Shown here: piece after piece, positions 1 through 10,631 of the stretch
Layout of the letters: every line of letters begins with the position of its first letter
Numbering within the stretch: the first letter of the stretch is position 1
Source: Phaeodactylum tricornutum CCAP 1055/1
Taxonomy: Eukaryota > Bacillariophyta > Bacillariophyceae > Surirellales > Neidiaceae
Direction of reading: 5' to 3'
Assembly: GCF_000150955.2 (NCBI RefSeq)
Contig: NC_011671.1
Span: forward strand, 868,001-932,000
DNA length: 64,000 bases
Translations under genes and position numbers: made by a program
The notes under the pieces: generated by a model
Database searches by the model: none
What the model saw: only the letters and a program-made list of their open reading frames with translations
What the model was told of the DNA's origin: nothing

Positions 1-1145
1 AATCTATTCCTGCGTTACGAGCTATTGCGAACGATGTAATTTTTGACGTGCTTATGTACCTGACACCCAACTTTTGTGAATCTGTTTTGGAATGCGTCAC
101 GACGCAAGTCAACGAACTGTACGGGGCCTTTGCCAAGGTGCATCCTGGTTTTTTGCCACACGGTGGCAAATGCTCCTTTATTGGGCACTCCCTGGGGTCA
201 GTGATCGTTTGGGACTTACTGTCGATACTAAAGGATCGCGACGAAGCCAAAGCCGGAACAACGGCTTCGATGAATACACAAGGTGTAGCAATCGCATCCC
301 CGGAAAAAGGAGGGTCTGACTTGGGATATCAAGCGTATGCCAAAGAGACGGGGGCGAACCAAGCCTGTAACGGTACTTGGGGTCCATCATTAACCAAACC
401 TATGACCCGCACGATTCCTTTTATACCCGAGTGTACCGTGTTCCTGGGGTCACCACTGGGGATGTTCTTGACATTGCGAGGTGCTCACGCTGTGTTCGAC
501 GAGTTACGCGACGTCGCCATCAAACAGGCCACTCACCGGGTAGGGGAAGGAAAAAGTGGTAACGACGAGCACGTAGATGTCCCGGTCACATCTCCGTTCT
601 CACTACCGACTGGACGCTTGTACAATATTTTCAATCCAAGCGATCCGGTGGCCTATCGGATCGAACCCTTGTTGCTACCGCAAGATCTGGACTCGGCGGA
701 GTTGCCGGCGCCGCGTTACTTGACAGCGCCTGGAAAGGACTTGAAGTTCCACGTCAAGGCTAAACAGATTACTGATGATCTCCGCAAATCAATTATGGAT
801 CAAAAGATGGTGTGGGGCTCATTGATTGAATCCGCGGTTTCCGCTTTGTCCACCGACGTGGCAACGACCAAAGCAGCTGGGTTAGCCAAACCTCATATCC
901 ACGGCGGAGCTTTGAACTTTCCTTTAGGCGGCAAAAGTGATCGGGTTGATTATTCCTTTCAACCGGCCGTAATTGACAACGAATACATTAGCTCCGTTTT
1001 GGCTCATTCGACGGCCACATATTTCGGGAACAGTGACCTTCAGGAGTTTCTCCTTACTGTTATGAGTGAAGACGAGCAACATCATGGTTTTTTGGCGGCT
1101 TTAGAAGAGGCTAAAGGCAACACAGATCACGCTCCCAAAAGTTGA
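1..1145 (+). CDS. DDHD-domain phospholipase A1-like protein (3' part)
   Basis: C-terminal 380 residues of an intracellular phospholipase of the PA-PLA1/DDHD family (DDHD1, DDHD2, SEC23IP). These act on phosphatidic acid and other phospholipids at cytosolic membrane faces. The frame is open from base 3 with no start codon, so the gene begins left of the window. The first visible residues read through ANDVIFDVLMYLTP, typical of the family just before the lipase motif. The nucleophile elbow GHSLGS lies at visible residues 61-66. The DDHD domain follows from about residue 146 (FLGSPLGMF) through DPVAYRIEPL and DRVDY to AHSTATYF near the end. The stop is TGA at 1143-1145. The nearest gene downstream is convergent, 35 bp away. 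The family assignment is firm; substrate and membrane are not visible here. Confidence 0.9.
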   Translation, partial: SIPALRAIANDVIFDVLMYLTPNFCESVLECVTTQVNELYGAFAKVHPGFLPHGGKCSFIGHSLGSVIVWDLLSILKDRDEAKAGTTASMNTQGVAIASPEKGGSDLGYQAYAKETGANQACNGTWGPSLTKPMTRTIPFIPECTVFLGSPLGMFLTLRGAHAVFDELRDVAIKQATHRVGEGKSGNDEHVDVPVTSPFSLPTGRLYNIFNPSDPVAYRIEPLLLPQDLDSAELPAPRYLTAPGKDLKFHVKAKQITDDLRKSIMDQKMVWGSLIESAVSALSTDVATTKAAGLAKPHIHGGALNFPLGGKSDRVDYSFQPAVIDNEYISSVLAHSTATYFGNSDLQEFLLTVMSEDEQHHGFLAALEEAKGNTDHAPKS

Positions 1146-1180
1146 TAGATTTTATAGCATACAGGATTGTACCTTAGTGA

Positions 1181-3472
1181 CTAAGAGGTTGCTTGATGCT
1201 CCCTGACCTGACTTATGCTCTCCACAATCATCACGACAGACCCATCTTCCACAACATCATCGACCTCAAAGTTCAACGTCGTCAGCACGCCATTCTGTGG
1301 CGCCTTTATGGCATGCTCCATTTTCATTGCTTCCATGACAAGGATGACATCTCCCGTCGCGACCGTATCTCCAACGGCAAAGTTGACCCGCGTAATCCGC
1401 CCAGGCATTGGTGCTTTGACACTTCCTTCCCCTGTTCCAGCTTTTACAGTTTCGTCAAAAACTTGCTTGAGCGGATGTTTGACATCCAGCTTCCAGTGGT
1501 AGTTCTCGTGGTGATACGGCCACATCCGGACCCGAATCAAGCCATTCTCCTCGTGCAAAATCGTGGTAAGCTTGATACGACGAGAGTTGTTCACCACTAC
1601 TTCCATATTGGAGTTGTAGTCCAGCGATCCCTTTATGTGAAAGTGGTCACCGAGAGTTCCGTCCTCACGACAGACTTGGACATCAAAGCTACCATCCTGA
1701 TTGCAAAGGCATTCAATGGCGAATCCAGTGTGCTCCATTTCCAAAACCCGTTTGGCTCGTCCAGACGAACCACCCATTCGCCAAGATCCGTGTCGGGTCG
1801 ACCAGGGCATAACAGAGCTCTTCCGGTCGACGATACCCACCCGCTTCTCTAAAAGTAGCATGGAAGCAAAGGCTCCCACAGCTTGTGCCAGCGGTGGAGG
1901 AACCATATCCTCTTCCATTCGTACATCGTCCGCGAAGTCTTCCAAGAATCCCGTATTGACCGCACCGGCTTTGCCAAAGGTTGGATGAGTCGCGCATTTG
2001 ATTAAAAAGTCAATGTTCGTCGGCACACCAGCAATCTGGTACCCCTTGAGAGCCCGGACTAGTTTTTGCAACGCTGCCGTCCGATCCGTATCGTGAACAA
2101 TCAGTTTGGAAATCATGGGATCGTAGTACACGCCGACTTGCTGCCCGGCTTGGAGTCCGGTGTCGACACGAATGCCACTCTCCTTACACGACCCTTGGTT
2201 CACGGGAGCCGGCGGCTGATGATGCCATACCGTTCCCGTGGCCGGCAAAAAGCCCCGAGCTGGATGCTCCGCGTACACACGGGCTTCAAAGGCGTGACCA
2301 CGGGCGTACAGTTCGTCTTGTGTTTTCGGCAAAACTTCCCCAGCGGCAATGCGCAACTGCCATTCCACCAAGTCGACGCCCGTAATTTGTTCCGTAATGG
2401 GGTGTTCGACTTGGAGACGAGTGTTCATTTCGCAAAAGAAGAAGTCGCCGGGTGTGGTGGTGTCGAGCAAGAATTCGACCGTCCCGGCATTGACGTAGCC
2501 CACGGCGCGGGCGGCTTGGCAGCCGTTTTCACCGAGTCGAGCGCGCAAGTCGGGGGGCAAGTCGCTGGCGGGCGCTTCTTCAATAATCTTCTGGTGCCGT
2601 CGTTGGAGACTACAGTCGCGTTCAAACAAATGTACGACGTTCCCGTGGCTGTCGGCGACAATTTGCACTTCAACGTGTCGGGGTCTGACGAGATATTTTT
2701 CGAGCAAGACATCGGCGTTGCCAAAGGCTGATTGTGCCTCTCGCTGACAGGCCCGCAAGGCATCGTCGAATTCCGACTCCTGTCCGACCAAGCGCATACC
2801 TTTGCCCCCGCCGCCCATGACGGCCTTGATGAGGACGGGAAAGCCGATCCGGACAGCCTGCGACAACAAGAACTCAACCGTTTGGTGTTCCGGCAGTCCC
2901 ATCTGGTCGAAATAGCCGGGTGTCGTGGGGACGCCGGCGGCTTCCATAATCGCTTTGGATCGGGACTTGCTGGCCATGGCCGTCATGGCGGACGGCGGCG
3001 GACCGACCAGAGTCATACGGTGGTTGGTGACGAGTTCCGCAAAGGCGGCATTTTCCGACAAGAATCCGTATCCGGGGTGAATGGCGTGCACGCCCGTGTC
3101 GAGGGCCACGCGTAGAATATCGTCGGGTTGTAGGTAGGATTCACGCGGCGTGGGTCCGGTCCCAATCTGGTAGGATTCGTCCGCCATGCGCGCGTGGAGA
3201 CAGTCGGGTCCGTCGGCGGAGGAATAAATAGCCACCGTGGGGATGCCCAAACGCTGACACGTGCGTATGACGCGGCAGGCAATCTCTCCGCGATTCGCGA
3301 TCAAGACCTTCCAGTCATCCCGGGGCGGGGTCCACGATACTCGTAACGAGGACGAGAATGATCGCGGTGACACCTCCCAGGATCTGTGGGCCGCAGGTGG
3401 CAGTCGCCTCACTGCTCGGCAACGTTGAAAGACGTGCGAGGCACCGCGGTTGGCGGCAGTCGAACGCAACAT
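1181..3472 (-). CDS. MCCA: Methylcrotonoyl-CoA carboxylase alpha (biotin) subunit, mitochondrial
   Basis: Biotin-dependent carboxylase subunit of leucine degradation. It carboxylates its biotin and passes the carboxyl group to 3-methylcrotonyl-CoA on the beta subunit. The 763-residue single-exon frame starts at ATG 3472. An Arg/Ser-rich presequence of about 50 residues suggests mitochondrial import. The biotin carboxylase part begins VLIANRGEIACRV, with the ATP-grasp glycine loop (GGGGKGM) and RHVEVQ. The Gln/Arg-rich RDCSLQRRHQKIIEEAP and MNTRLQVEHP segments are also present. A BT linker and a biotinyl domain follow, with VMEAMKME and biotin lysine K717. Domain order and length fit MCC alpha (human 725 aa) better than propionyl-CoA carboxylase alpha, although a PCC alpha call cannot be fully excluded by eye. 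It is divergent from the aminotransferase gene, with 649 bp between. Confidence 0.9.
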   Translation of the reverse strand: MLRSTAANRGASHVFQRCRAVRRLPPAAHRSWEVSPRSFSSSLRVSWTPPRDDWKVLIANRGEIACRVIRTCQRLGIPTVAIYSSADGPDCLHARMADESYQIGTGPTPRESYLQPDDILRVALDTGVHAIHPGYGFLSENAAFAELVTNHRMTLVGPPPSAMTAMASKSRSKAIMEAAGVPTTPGYFDQMGLPEHQTVEFLLSQAVRIGFPVLIKAVMGGGGKGMRLVGQESEFDDALRACQREAQSAFGNADVLLEKYLVRPRHVEVQIVADSHGNVVHLFERDCSLQRRHQKIIEEAPASDLPPDLRARLGENGCQAARAVGYVNAGTVEFLLDTTTPGDFFFCEMNTRLQVEHPITEQITGVDLVEWQLRIAAGEVLPKTQDELYARGHAFEARVYAEHPARGFLPATGTVWHHQPPAPVNQGSCKESGIRVDTGLQAGQQVGVYYDPMISKLIVHDTDRTAALQKLVRALKGYQIAGVPTNIDFLIKCATHPTFGKAGAVNTGFLEDFADDVRMEEDMVPPPLAQAVGAFASMLLLEKRVGIVDRKSSVMPWSTRHGSWRMGGSSGRAKRVLEMEHTGFAIECLCNQDGSFDVQVCREDGTLGDHFHIKGSLDYNSNMEVVVNNSRRIKLTTILHEENGLIRVRMWPYHHENYHWKLDVKHPLKQVFDETVKAGTGEGSVKAPMPGRITRVNFAVGDTVATGDVILVMEAMKMEHAIKAPQNGVLTTLNFEVDDVVEDGSVVMIVESISQVREHQATS

Positions 3473-4121
3473 ATTGCGTTTGGTTCGTTTCCAATAACGC
3501 TAAAGCAACCGTGTCGAAATTCTGGCACACTGGCCCGTTTCACTCTACCAAGATTAACAGTAAGCTACTACCAAGTCAACGGCCGGATCGATTGCTGACT
3601 GACTGACTGACTGTACCCGTAAGCAAACTGTGTGATAGAGAGAAGACGCGTGTGTAGTGGTTGATATAGTCGCGCATCCCTCGATCACGAGGTTGACACG
3701 AAGATTCTCAATGAGGGAGAGAGAAAAAGCGTTCGACCCGTTGCTCGTGGATCGAACGTGTCGTGTTTCGTGTCTTTTTCATTTGGTATGGCGTGCCTTG
3801 ACACCTTTGTCTGGCAAGGTGTCTTCTCAGTGTCAGTTGATCCTTTCCGTTGGGCGGACACCATCTCACTATCGACGTCACCAATGTCACAGACACTTTC
3901 TGAATAGCATTTACTAGCGCTTCTATCGAATACACCATGTCGTAACGACACCGATGACCTTTCGACCGAATTCGGGCTCACATTTTCGAGAACCGAACTC
4001 GTTCGGTGGCACGACGTCGATGATGGCCGAACTCAATGAGGGCGGGATGGACGGTAGGATGTCCGACACAAATTCTCATACCGTTGCCATCTGATTGCGA
4101 TCGATTGTTTGCCAAAGAAGA
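3473..4121. promoter_or_regulatory. Shared divergent upstream region of MCCA and TAT
   Basis: This 649-bp stretch separates the starts of two divergent genes and must hold both promoters. It contains a short CTGA tandem repeat (3595-3613, 19 bp). A small hairpin-forming pair, GACACCTT/AAGGTGTC, lies near 3800-3825, and there is a CRE-like CGACGTCA. Short open frames here show no codon structure or homology I recognise. Confidence 0.5.
3873..3880. promoter_or_regulatory. CRE-like CGACGTCA motif
   Basis: The octamer CGACGTCA contains ACGTCA, the core of the CO2/cAMP-responsive bZIP elements described for P. tricornutum carbonic anhydrase promoters. It sits between divergent MCCA and TAT. Such a short site occurs often by chance, so a function is only a guess. 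Confidence 0.2.
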
Positions 4122-6044
4122 ATGACGCCTTCGACTCGTAGTAGTACCAACGCTAGCAAGGAAAAGAACCAGTCTGCGGACGGTCTTTTGGGGGGAGTGT
4201 CGCCCACCGCGGTCGTGGCCTTTCCGTCCTCGCATGTCGTGGATTCGTTGACCCTGCCACCCCGTGCCACGTCTCGGCAGCCGCTTCCGGCGTCCGACAA
4301 GAGTATCCGGACTAAGAACCCGATCCGAGCCATTGTGGACCCGATTGTGGCCAATGTTCAGTCTGGACGGGAACGAGGAGACGGCAAGGATCTTATTTCG
4401 TTGGCGGTACGTACGTTAGACCACAGACCTCGGGGGCGTGACACAACAATCGTTGCGGAAGGAACAACCCCACACGACTCGAAGATTCCGTCAAAAATGA
4501 CCGACACCGGACTCGTTCGATCTGGGCTGTCGTTGACCACAATACTCGTGCCCGAACGCAAACTCGAAACAAAACACTCACTCGCGCTTGTTTATTCGTT
4601 TCGTTCATCCGTTCACTCGTTCTTCTGGGCAATACTATACAATAGTTGGGTGATCCCACTGCAGCGGGGCATTTGACACCGTGTCCGGCCGCTATTCGTG
4701 CCGTTCGCGCGGTACTCGACGACAATTCCTCTACCAAAGCGGCTGGTTACGTGAATGCGTGTGGTACGAGTGACGCCCGTCGAGCGATTGCCGCCTTTCA
4801 TTCCGTGCACCTTGCCCCCCGCCAACACGTGGACCATGACCCAACTCTTTCTTCTCCCCACGGCAAAGGACTCACGGAAGACGACGTGATTGTGGCCAAC
4901 GGATGTTCGGGAGCCTTGGAATTGGCCTTGACGAGTCTTTTGAATCCAGACGACGTCCTACTCGTTCCTCTACCGGGATTTCCCTTGTACCAAGTCATTG
5001 CCGAATCGCACGGTGCGTCCGTCCTCCCCTACCGACTCGTGGAGTCTTCCGGCTGGGAATGTGATTTGGTACAGATTGAATCACTCGTACGGATGCCGAC
5101 GCAGCGACAGCGTACCGGGCAGCAGTCGGCCAGAATCAAGGCAATCGTTGTCAACAACCCATCCAATCCGACTGGTGCGGTCTTCTCCAAAGATCATTTA
5201 CGACGCCTCGTGGCACTGTGCGAGAGACTCGAAATCGTCATAATAGCGGACGAAGTTTACGGAGACTTGACCTTTAAACCGCACAAATTCTATCCTATGG
5301 CGTCCATTGCCGCCGAACTGGGACACCAAGTTCCCATCATTACCGCTAGCGGAATCGGCAAACAATTTCTGTTACCGGGATGGCGAGTCGGATGGCTCGT
5401 ATTTCAGGACGAGTACGTTTGATCGGTGCAACCAACCGTCTTTCTTTTGCACAGCACACTGGCTCACACCGCATGCATGTACTTTTCCCCCTCGATTTTT
5501 TGCCAGTGTCTACGGAAGTTTGTCACAAGTGCAAGCCGGGGCCAAGCGGTTGGCGCAAGTCATTCTCGGTGCCTCTCATTTGGCACAAACAGCCATTCCT
5601 TCGTTACTGGAACCCAAGAATATAGAAATCAGACAATGGAAACACGATTTGCGGACGGCGTTGCAGACACAGGCCGACATTTTGTGTGATCGCCTGAGTG
5701 CGGCACCCGGTTTACGGGTTATACGACCAGGTGGTGCCATGTACGCCATGGTACGTATCGACGCGGACGTGTGGTGCTCGTCGTCGTCGTCAGCCGATCC
5801 GGCCATCACGTCCGATACCGAGTGGTGTCAGGCATTGTTGCGGGAAGAAAACGTATTTGTCCTCCCGGGGACGGCCTTTGGTTTGCCCGGTACGGCACGG
5901 ATGGTCTTTGCCGCGCCACCTTCCACACTAATGGAGGCTGCGTCTCGAATTGTACAATTTTGCCATCGACACGCAATGGACGCGCCACTATCGAACCCTA
6001 GACATAGAAATGAGAAAATACAAACCAATGGCGTAGATAGTTAA
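4122..6044 (+). CDS. TAT: Tyrosine aminotransferase-like PLP enzyme (3 exons)
   Basis: Fold-type I aminotransferase of the TAT/nicotianamine aminotransferase group, which converts tyrosine to 4-hydroxyphenylpyruvate. Exons are 4122-4406, 4646-5412 and 5507-6044. Introns are 4407-4645 (GTACGT...TAG) and 5413-5506 (GTACGT...CAG). Joined, they give 529 residues. Exon 1 ends NPIRAIVD...DLISLA and exon 2 begins LGDPT, matching the human TAT N-terminus. NPSNPTGAVF and ADEVYGDL follow, then SGIGKQFLLPGWRVGW with the PLP lysine at about K334. The second splice restores QDDVYGSLSQVQ. An in-frame TTG lies upstream at 4095, but ATG 4122 is preferred. No clear targeting peptide is seen, so a cytosolic location is possible. 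The 3' end is 47 bp from the convergent HCF101 gene. Confidence 0.88.
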
Positions 6045-6091
6045 TAGAGAGAGGCATCTAAAGAATTTGAATTGTACGAAAGTGATCGTGT

Positions 6092-7891
6092 TTAGGCCGC
6101 AATTTCTGTCTCGACTTGAGTGTCTGGCATGGTGGAGGGACGGTCGTTAGCACTTGGCTCGTGGTCGTGCAGCAAGGCACGAATTTGTCGGTACGGGTAG
6201 AGTGACCGGTGTCCGTCGGACCAATCGACGGACAAGGCGTAGTTTCCGGTGGGGACCATGTTGCGTGGGGCAATCTTGTCCGAAACGGACGAGGGCACGA
6301 GAATTTGTCGGCCGGTGAGTTCTTCGACACAGGCGGCACACCGGCAGGCCCGTCGGAGCTCGGCTGGTGGCAACGTGGCGACGTGTTCCTCGTCGGTCGA
6401 ACCAACGCCATTTTGGGATACTTGGAGAAGGTGCGATTCGGCATCGTACTGGACACTGGGACGCATCGATTTGGCAAATTTAGTCTTGGCCACCTCGCTC
6501 ACAACGGCGGACGCGAGTTCTTGATAGATTTTGGCCGGAGGACTGTCGGGGAATTCCAGAACAAACGGTGTACCGTTATCTCCGTTGGCGGCAATTTTGT
6601 TGAGTAGGGGGATGGAAAAGCTGTGTTCGATACCCCACTGTTGCGACAAACGGTCGCGATGCCCCGCGCCAAAAATCTGAATCTTTTCGGGATCCGCCGA
6701 CTTTTCCCGTGCGTTCCGCAAGACCACCTGTACGAGATCCTTGGCGAGTGTGTCGGTCCCCTCACCATCTCCGTTGAGCTCCACCCCGGATTCGACCAAT
6801 TTCGTGCGAATTGCGGATTCCAGAGCTTCCTCGTTCCATTGCGGGGTGGAGGATTCCACCTCGTAGTAGGCCATGTTTTCAACGACCGCAATGCAGGGTA
6901 CGTTAACGGTATCGAACATTTCCACACCACGGACCACGTCGGCAAAACTCAATTCCTGCGGGGTCGTGACGATGACGGCGGCCGTAATGTTGAGTTTTTG
7001 CGTCAAGGTGAGTTGGATATCTCCCGTCCCGGGGGGCATATCGAGAATGAGGTAATCGAGTGCGCCCCAGTGCGTGACACTGAGGAACTGATCCAGTAAT
7101 TGCGTGACCATGGGTCCGCGCATGACGGCGCTGCCGTCGTTGACGTAGCCAAAGCTCATAAGACGGACGCCGTTGCGTTGGAGCGGTGCCACTTGGCGGC
7201 CCACGAAGCGGACGGTATCGTCCTGTGGCGTAATCATGGTGGGAAGGGAGGGTCCGTACACGTCCGCGTCGAATATTCCGACCGTGGCGCCCAAACGCTG
7301 TAGACTAAAGGCTAGATTGACGGCGGTGGTAGACTTGCCGACGCCGCCTTTGCAGGAACTGACGGCAATGACGGCGCCTACTTGCGACATGCCGAGAGTG
7401 GCCGTCTCTTGGACGGAGGGTTGCGCCGTCATGGTGACTTGGATATTGTTGGTCCAGGGGAGATCCTGTACGAGCTGTTGACAGTCGAGTTGGAACTGTT
7501 CCTTGACGGGACAGGCGGGTGTCGTGAGTTCGACATCGAAGGAAACATCCCGGCCGTCGAGTTTGAGATTCTGCACGAAGCCCAGTGTAACAATGTCGCT
7601 TCCTAGGTCCGGGTCGATTACAGATTTCAGAGTCGACAGGACCTCACCTTGCCATTCCTTTGGAATGGGTGGCAGCGTGTCCTCGACCGCATCGACCAAA
7701 ACCGGTGCGCCTCCACTGGGTAATGGCGGTGTCGCGAACGGTCTCGTAAGGGTTGACGATCCTCGACGGAAACGATACGGATTTGGCGGTGTAAAGGCGT
7801 CGATGGTGGACAAGGAGAGGCACATCCAAACCATACAACACCGAAGTGTCTGGCGGGTGGAATGATTCCAGCGCGTCGTCGTCGTTGTCAT
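6092..7891 (-). CDS. HCF101: HCF101-like Mrp/NBP35 Fe-S cluster carrier, plastid
   Basis: P-loop ATPase that in plants carries 4Fe-4S clusters to photosystem I and related stromal targets. The 599-residue single exon starts at ATG 7891. A signal-peptide-like start ends in TIDAFTPP (Phe about 33), the diatom plastid cleavage pattern. Domains in order are MIP18/DUF59 (about 80-158, with LTTPACPVKEQ), Mrp ATPase (P-loop CKGGVGKST 180-188, FDADVYGPSLPTM, LDMPPGTGDIQLTL) and a C-terminal DUF971 domain (about 495-585, CRCAACVEELTG). This three-part order is diagnostic of HCF101. An insertion of about 50 residues lies between VVENMAYYEVE and the IFGAGHRDRL segment, relative to the Arabidopsis protein as I remember it. 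The upstream region is shared with the divergent RluA-like gene. Confidence 0.9.
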   Translation of the reverse strand: MTTTTTRWNHSTRQTLRCCMVWMCLSLSTIDAFTPPNPYRFRRGSSTLTRPFATPPLPSGGAPVLVDAVEDTLPPIPKEWQGEVLSTLKSVIDPDLGSDIVTLGFVQNLKLDGRDVSFDVELTTPACPVKEQFQLDCQQLVQDLPWTNNIQVTMTAQPSVQETATLGMSQVGAVIAVSSCKGGVGKSTTAVNLAFSLQRLGATVGIFDADVYGPSLPTMITPQDDTVRFVGRQVAPLQRNGVRLMSFGYVNDGSAVMRGPMVTQLLDQFLSVTHWGALDYLILDMPPGTGDIQLTLTQKLNITAAVIVTTPQELSFADVVRGVEMFDTVNVPCIAVVENMAYYEVESSTPQWNEEALESAIRTKLVESGVELNGDGEGTDTLAKDLVQVVLRNAREKSADPEKIQIFGAGHRDRLSQQWGIEHSFSIPLLNKIAANGDNGTPFVLEFPDSPPAKIYQELASAVVSEVAKTKFAKSMRPSVQYDAESHLLQVSQNGVGSTDEEHVATLPPAELRRACRCAACVEELTGRQILVPSSVSDKIAPRNMVPTGNYALSVDWSDGHRSLYPYRQIRALLHDHEPSANDRPSTMPDTQVETEIAA

Positions 7892-8584
7892 GATGATGAT
7901 ACTAGCGAGTCGAGTGGGAGTCGGGAAGAGTCACTGTCTGTTGCAGTAGCAGGATTATAGAGGCCAGGATAGGCTAGAGAGGCTTTGACCGTCCCCAATA
8001 TTCGTTTGGGTTTGGATTGATTGTTTGGTTTGGTGTACTGGAGTGGACCCATTCGTTCGCAAAAGCCCAAGGATTGATCGTGACGTAGGATTGGGGATGG
8101 CCAAGTTGAAGTCGATTGCAAGAGTAAGAGTAGCAAAGGCACCGTAGTTTGCAAAGCGATTCGTTCGGGTCTACCGTCCGTCCATCTACCGTCGGTACAT
8201 CTGGCATTTGCCGAAGCGGGATTTACTGTTGGTTGACTTCACCGGTGCCATCTGTCCAGACGGGGGCGGGGTGGGGATCGGAACGCGCTATCGCGTCCCA
8301 GCGCTCTCCGGAACTCCCCCACCCGAGGAGATCCCCCCCTCCTTTCCTCGCGTGCCACCCGCCGATGGGGAACCCCACCCACCCGACACACACACGCTCG
8401 ATGGATCGGCGATCTGTGGACCGACCGAAAGTGTCAAGGAGGCAAAAGTAGTAGACCTCCCCCCCCCTCCTGCAAACGAAGCTTTTGGCCAGTTTTGACT
8501 TGGTCCAAATCCAAGGGTCTACTCATACTGCACTACTGTAGTGCAGGAACGCACCCACTCATACACTCATTCACACACACAACC
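7892..8584. other. Divergent intergenic region, no gene seen
   Basis: 693 bp between the starts of HCF101 (minus) and the first RluA-like gene (plus). It is rich in C runs on the plus strand, including nine Cs at 8459-8467 and a CCCCCACCC/CCCCCCTCC stretch near 8317-8342. The open frame through 8208-8498 is Pro-rich only because of these tracts and resembles no protein family. The region presumably holds both promoters. Confidence 0.4.
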
Positions 8585-9776
8585 ATGACTCCAAAGAATG
8601 TTCGAATTTGGATCTGGGCGTTGTTCGTCTGCGGTCCATGGATAGCGTTCTCCACCACCAACGCATTTTCCGTTGTCTCCTTTTCCGCATCGCGGATATC
8701 CCGTCGGCTGACTTCTCCCGTACACGTACCGAAGGTATCTCGTTTGTATCAGGCGGCAGCATCACTGAGTGGGGAGGAAATTAACCAACGCTTGCAACAA
8801 ACCCTGGCACGGTTACGCGAAAAGGATCGTCAGAGTAAAGCCCTCCAACCGAGTGTAAGTTGCATACTCATCGCACGTTGTTTCCGACTCGAAACGTCCG
8901 TTCACACCTTACCCCACTCCTCGTTGTGTATGTTCCCGTGCCTGGCAGGATCTCAAAATTGTACACGAAGACGAACACATTATTGTCGTGGATAAACCCT
9001 CCGGCGTACTCACCGTCCCCTCCGACAAGAATGTTCCGTCCCTGGCACAAGCTGTCTTTGATCACTGTCAACCCACGGAAGTCACTCTTGATCAAATGGT
9101 CGTACACCGCCTCGGTATGGACACTTCCGGTCTCATTGTCTTGGCCAAAACCATGGACACGGTACGTCAAATGAACGCACTCTTCCGCACCCGCAAAATT
9201 ACCCGACAGTACGAAGCACTCGTCGTCGGACACTTGCCCCAACACGGTGGTTTGATATCCCTGCCGCTCATGCGTGATTACGAGCATCCTCCCTACATGC
9301 GTGTATCGACCGAAGCGCACCAGGCCGCTCTGGCCGATTTGGACCCCGCCGTCGTTGGCAAGAAATTACTCGAAGCGCCCAAAGCCGCCATGACACACTT
9401 TGTCGTCGAAGCCCGCGAAACCTTGACCCCCGACGGGAATGATGATGACGATGAGGACAATGTACAAGGACTGGACGTTTCGCGGTTGACCCTCACGTCC
9501 ATTTCGGGTCGCACCCACCAATTGAACGTGCATTTGGCCGCCGTCGGACATCCCATTGTACAGGATACCGTCTACGGATGGCAAGGGGAGGCCGCGGCCA
9601 ACGGTGGATTGGAGACGCCGCAAGCACCAGACGGGACCGCCGCGTCGGAAGAACTGCAGCAAGCCGTCACGGCCGCGACCAAAAAACGCAACATGTGCGT
9701 ACACGCCAAGTACATCAGATTTCGACATCCCGCGACCAAAGAAACGGTGGAATTCACCAGTCCGGCGCCGTTTTAA
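8585..9776 (+). CDS. RluA-like pseudouridine synthase homologue 1, plastid-type presequence
   Basis: Two exons, 8585-8854 and 8949-9776, with intron 8855-8948 (GTAAGT...CAG), giving 365 residues. A hydrophobic start followed by STTNAFSVV suggests a plastid bipartite presequence. From residue 91 it has the RluA-type fold, with HEDEHIIVVDKPSGVL, then the active-site loop, then KITRQYEALVVGH and SGRTHQLNVHLAAVGHPI. RluA enzymes isomerise uridine to pseudouridine in rRNA or tRNA. The active-site loop reads HRLGMDTSG instead of the near-universal HRLDxxTSG: the catalytic Asp position is Gly146. The later RTHQ[IL]R motif has Asn in place of Arg. The protein may therefore be inactive or altered in function. 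It is a close paralogue of 13427-14581, with an intron at the same place. Confidence 0.85.
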
Positions 9777-10631
9777 ACCGATGAATAACAGACGATGACG
9801 GCGATTCCTTGGTTTGATTGATTGTTGCTCAGGCGGGGCGAGCTTCTCCCCGATACAGCAAAGTGCGAATGTTGATTTCTCCGTGGATAAACCGTTTGAT
9901 CCGGAGAAAAACCTTTGTGCCCCGGGGAAGTACCGTCAATCATCGCCGTTGTCTGTGGCTAGCTAGAGTATCAATATCGTTTCCTTACATTAGCTATGTA
10001 AAAACTCTCATTCTCTTGTAGAGAATAACGGTACCCTCTTTCTGTATCGGTAGACAATCGACAATCAGCCTTGCCTGATTTGTGGAGGCATATAGAGTCG
10101 ACTGTACACACCTACACATATACCAGTTGACGAGGTTGACGGAACACCAATTTTATTGCATTTGCTTCGACACGTTGGAACACGAGCGCGAGACAATCCT
10201 TTCTTGTCAAATTGTCTTTACATTTGGTACCGAGGAAAAAGCGGTCTGTACACGTTAGTCGGACGGCATCGGCTACTAACAACTTCCCTTATCGATTTCC
10301 AACCATACTAGCAAAAATGCGTATTAAACGCCCATAGTTTTAGCACAAGATTACAAGAGAGTATGAATAACGTTTCTCTTCCCAGAAGAGATAGGTAAGA
10401 TAATATGGGAGCGTTCAGTTGCGCAAGAACTTTTTGTAACACGACGGCAGCCACTCGCCCCGTAGCGACCAGCCGTAAAATTGTAATTGTTCTTTGACTC
10501 GCAACGTGTAAATTTTCACAGGGTAGATTAACAAAGGTTGTTACAGCCTCGCAAGGAGGATGCGAGGCGAGAAACAAACAGGAAGAAAATACAGAACGGT
10601 TTGCTGGCTGACTGATTGCTTGCTCAGCCAA
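9777..10631. other. Convergent intergenic region, no gene seen
   Basis: 855 bp between the 3' ends of the first RluA-like gene and the minus-strand gene at 10632. A short GC-rich stem (CGGGG...CCCCG) lies near 9833-9851. The minus-strand open frame 10308-10631 is simply the continuation of the upstream gene's frame past its stop and lacks its own ATG. Nothing else is supported. Confidence 0.4.

Noticed and set aside
2066-2731. Long plus-strand frame opposite MCCA (221 residues)
   Set aside because: It mirrors the codon pattern of the well-supported carboxylase gene on the other strand and has no homology.
10308-10631. Frame directly continuing the unknown minus-strand gene past its stop
   Set aside because: No ATG of its own and no homology; most likely 3' untranslated sequence, not readthrough.
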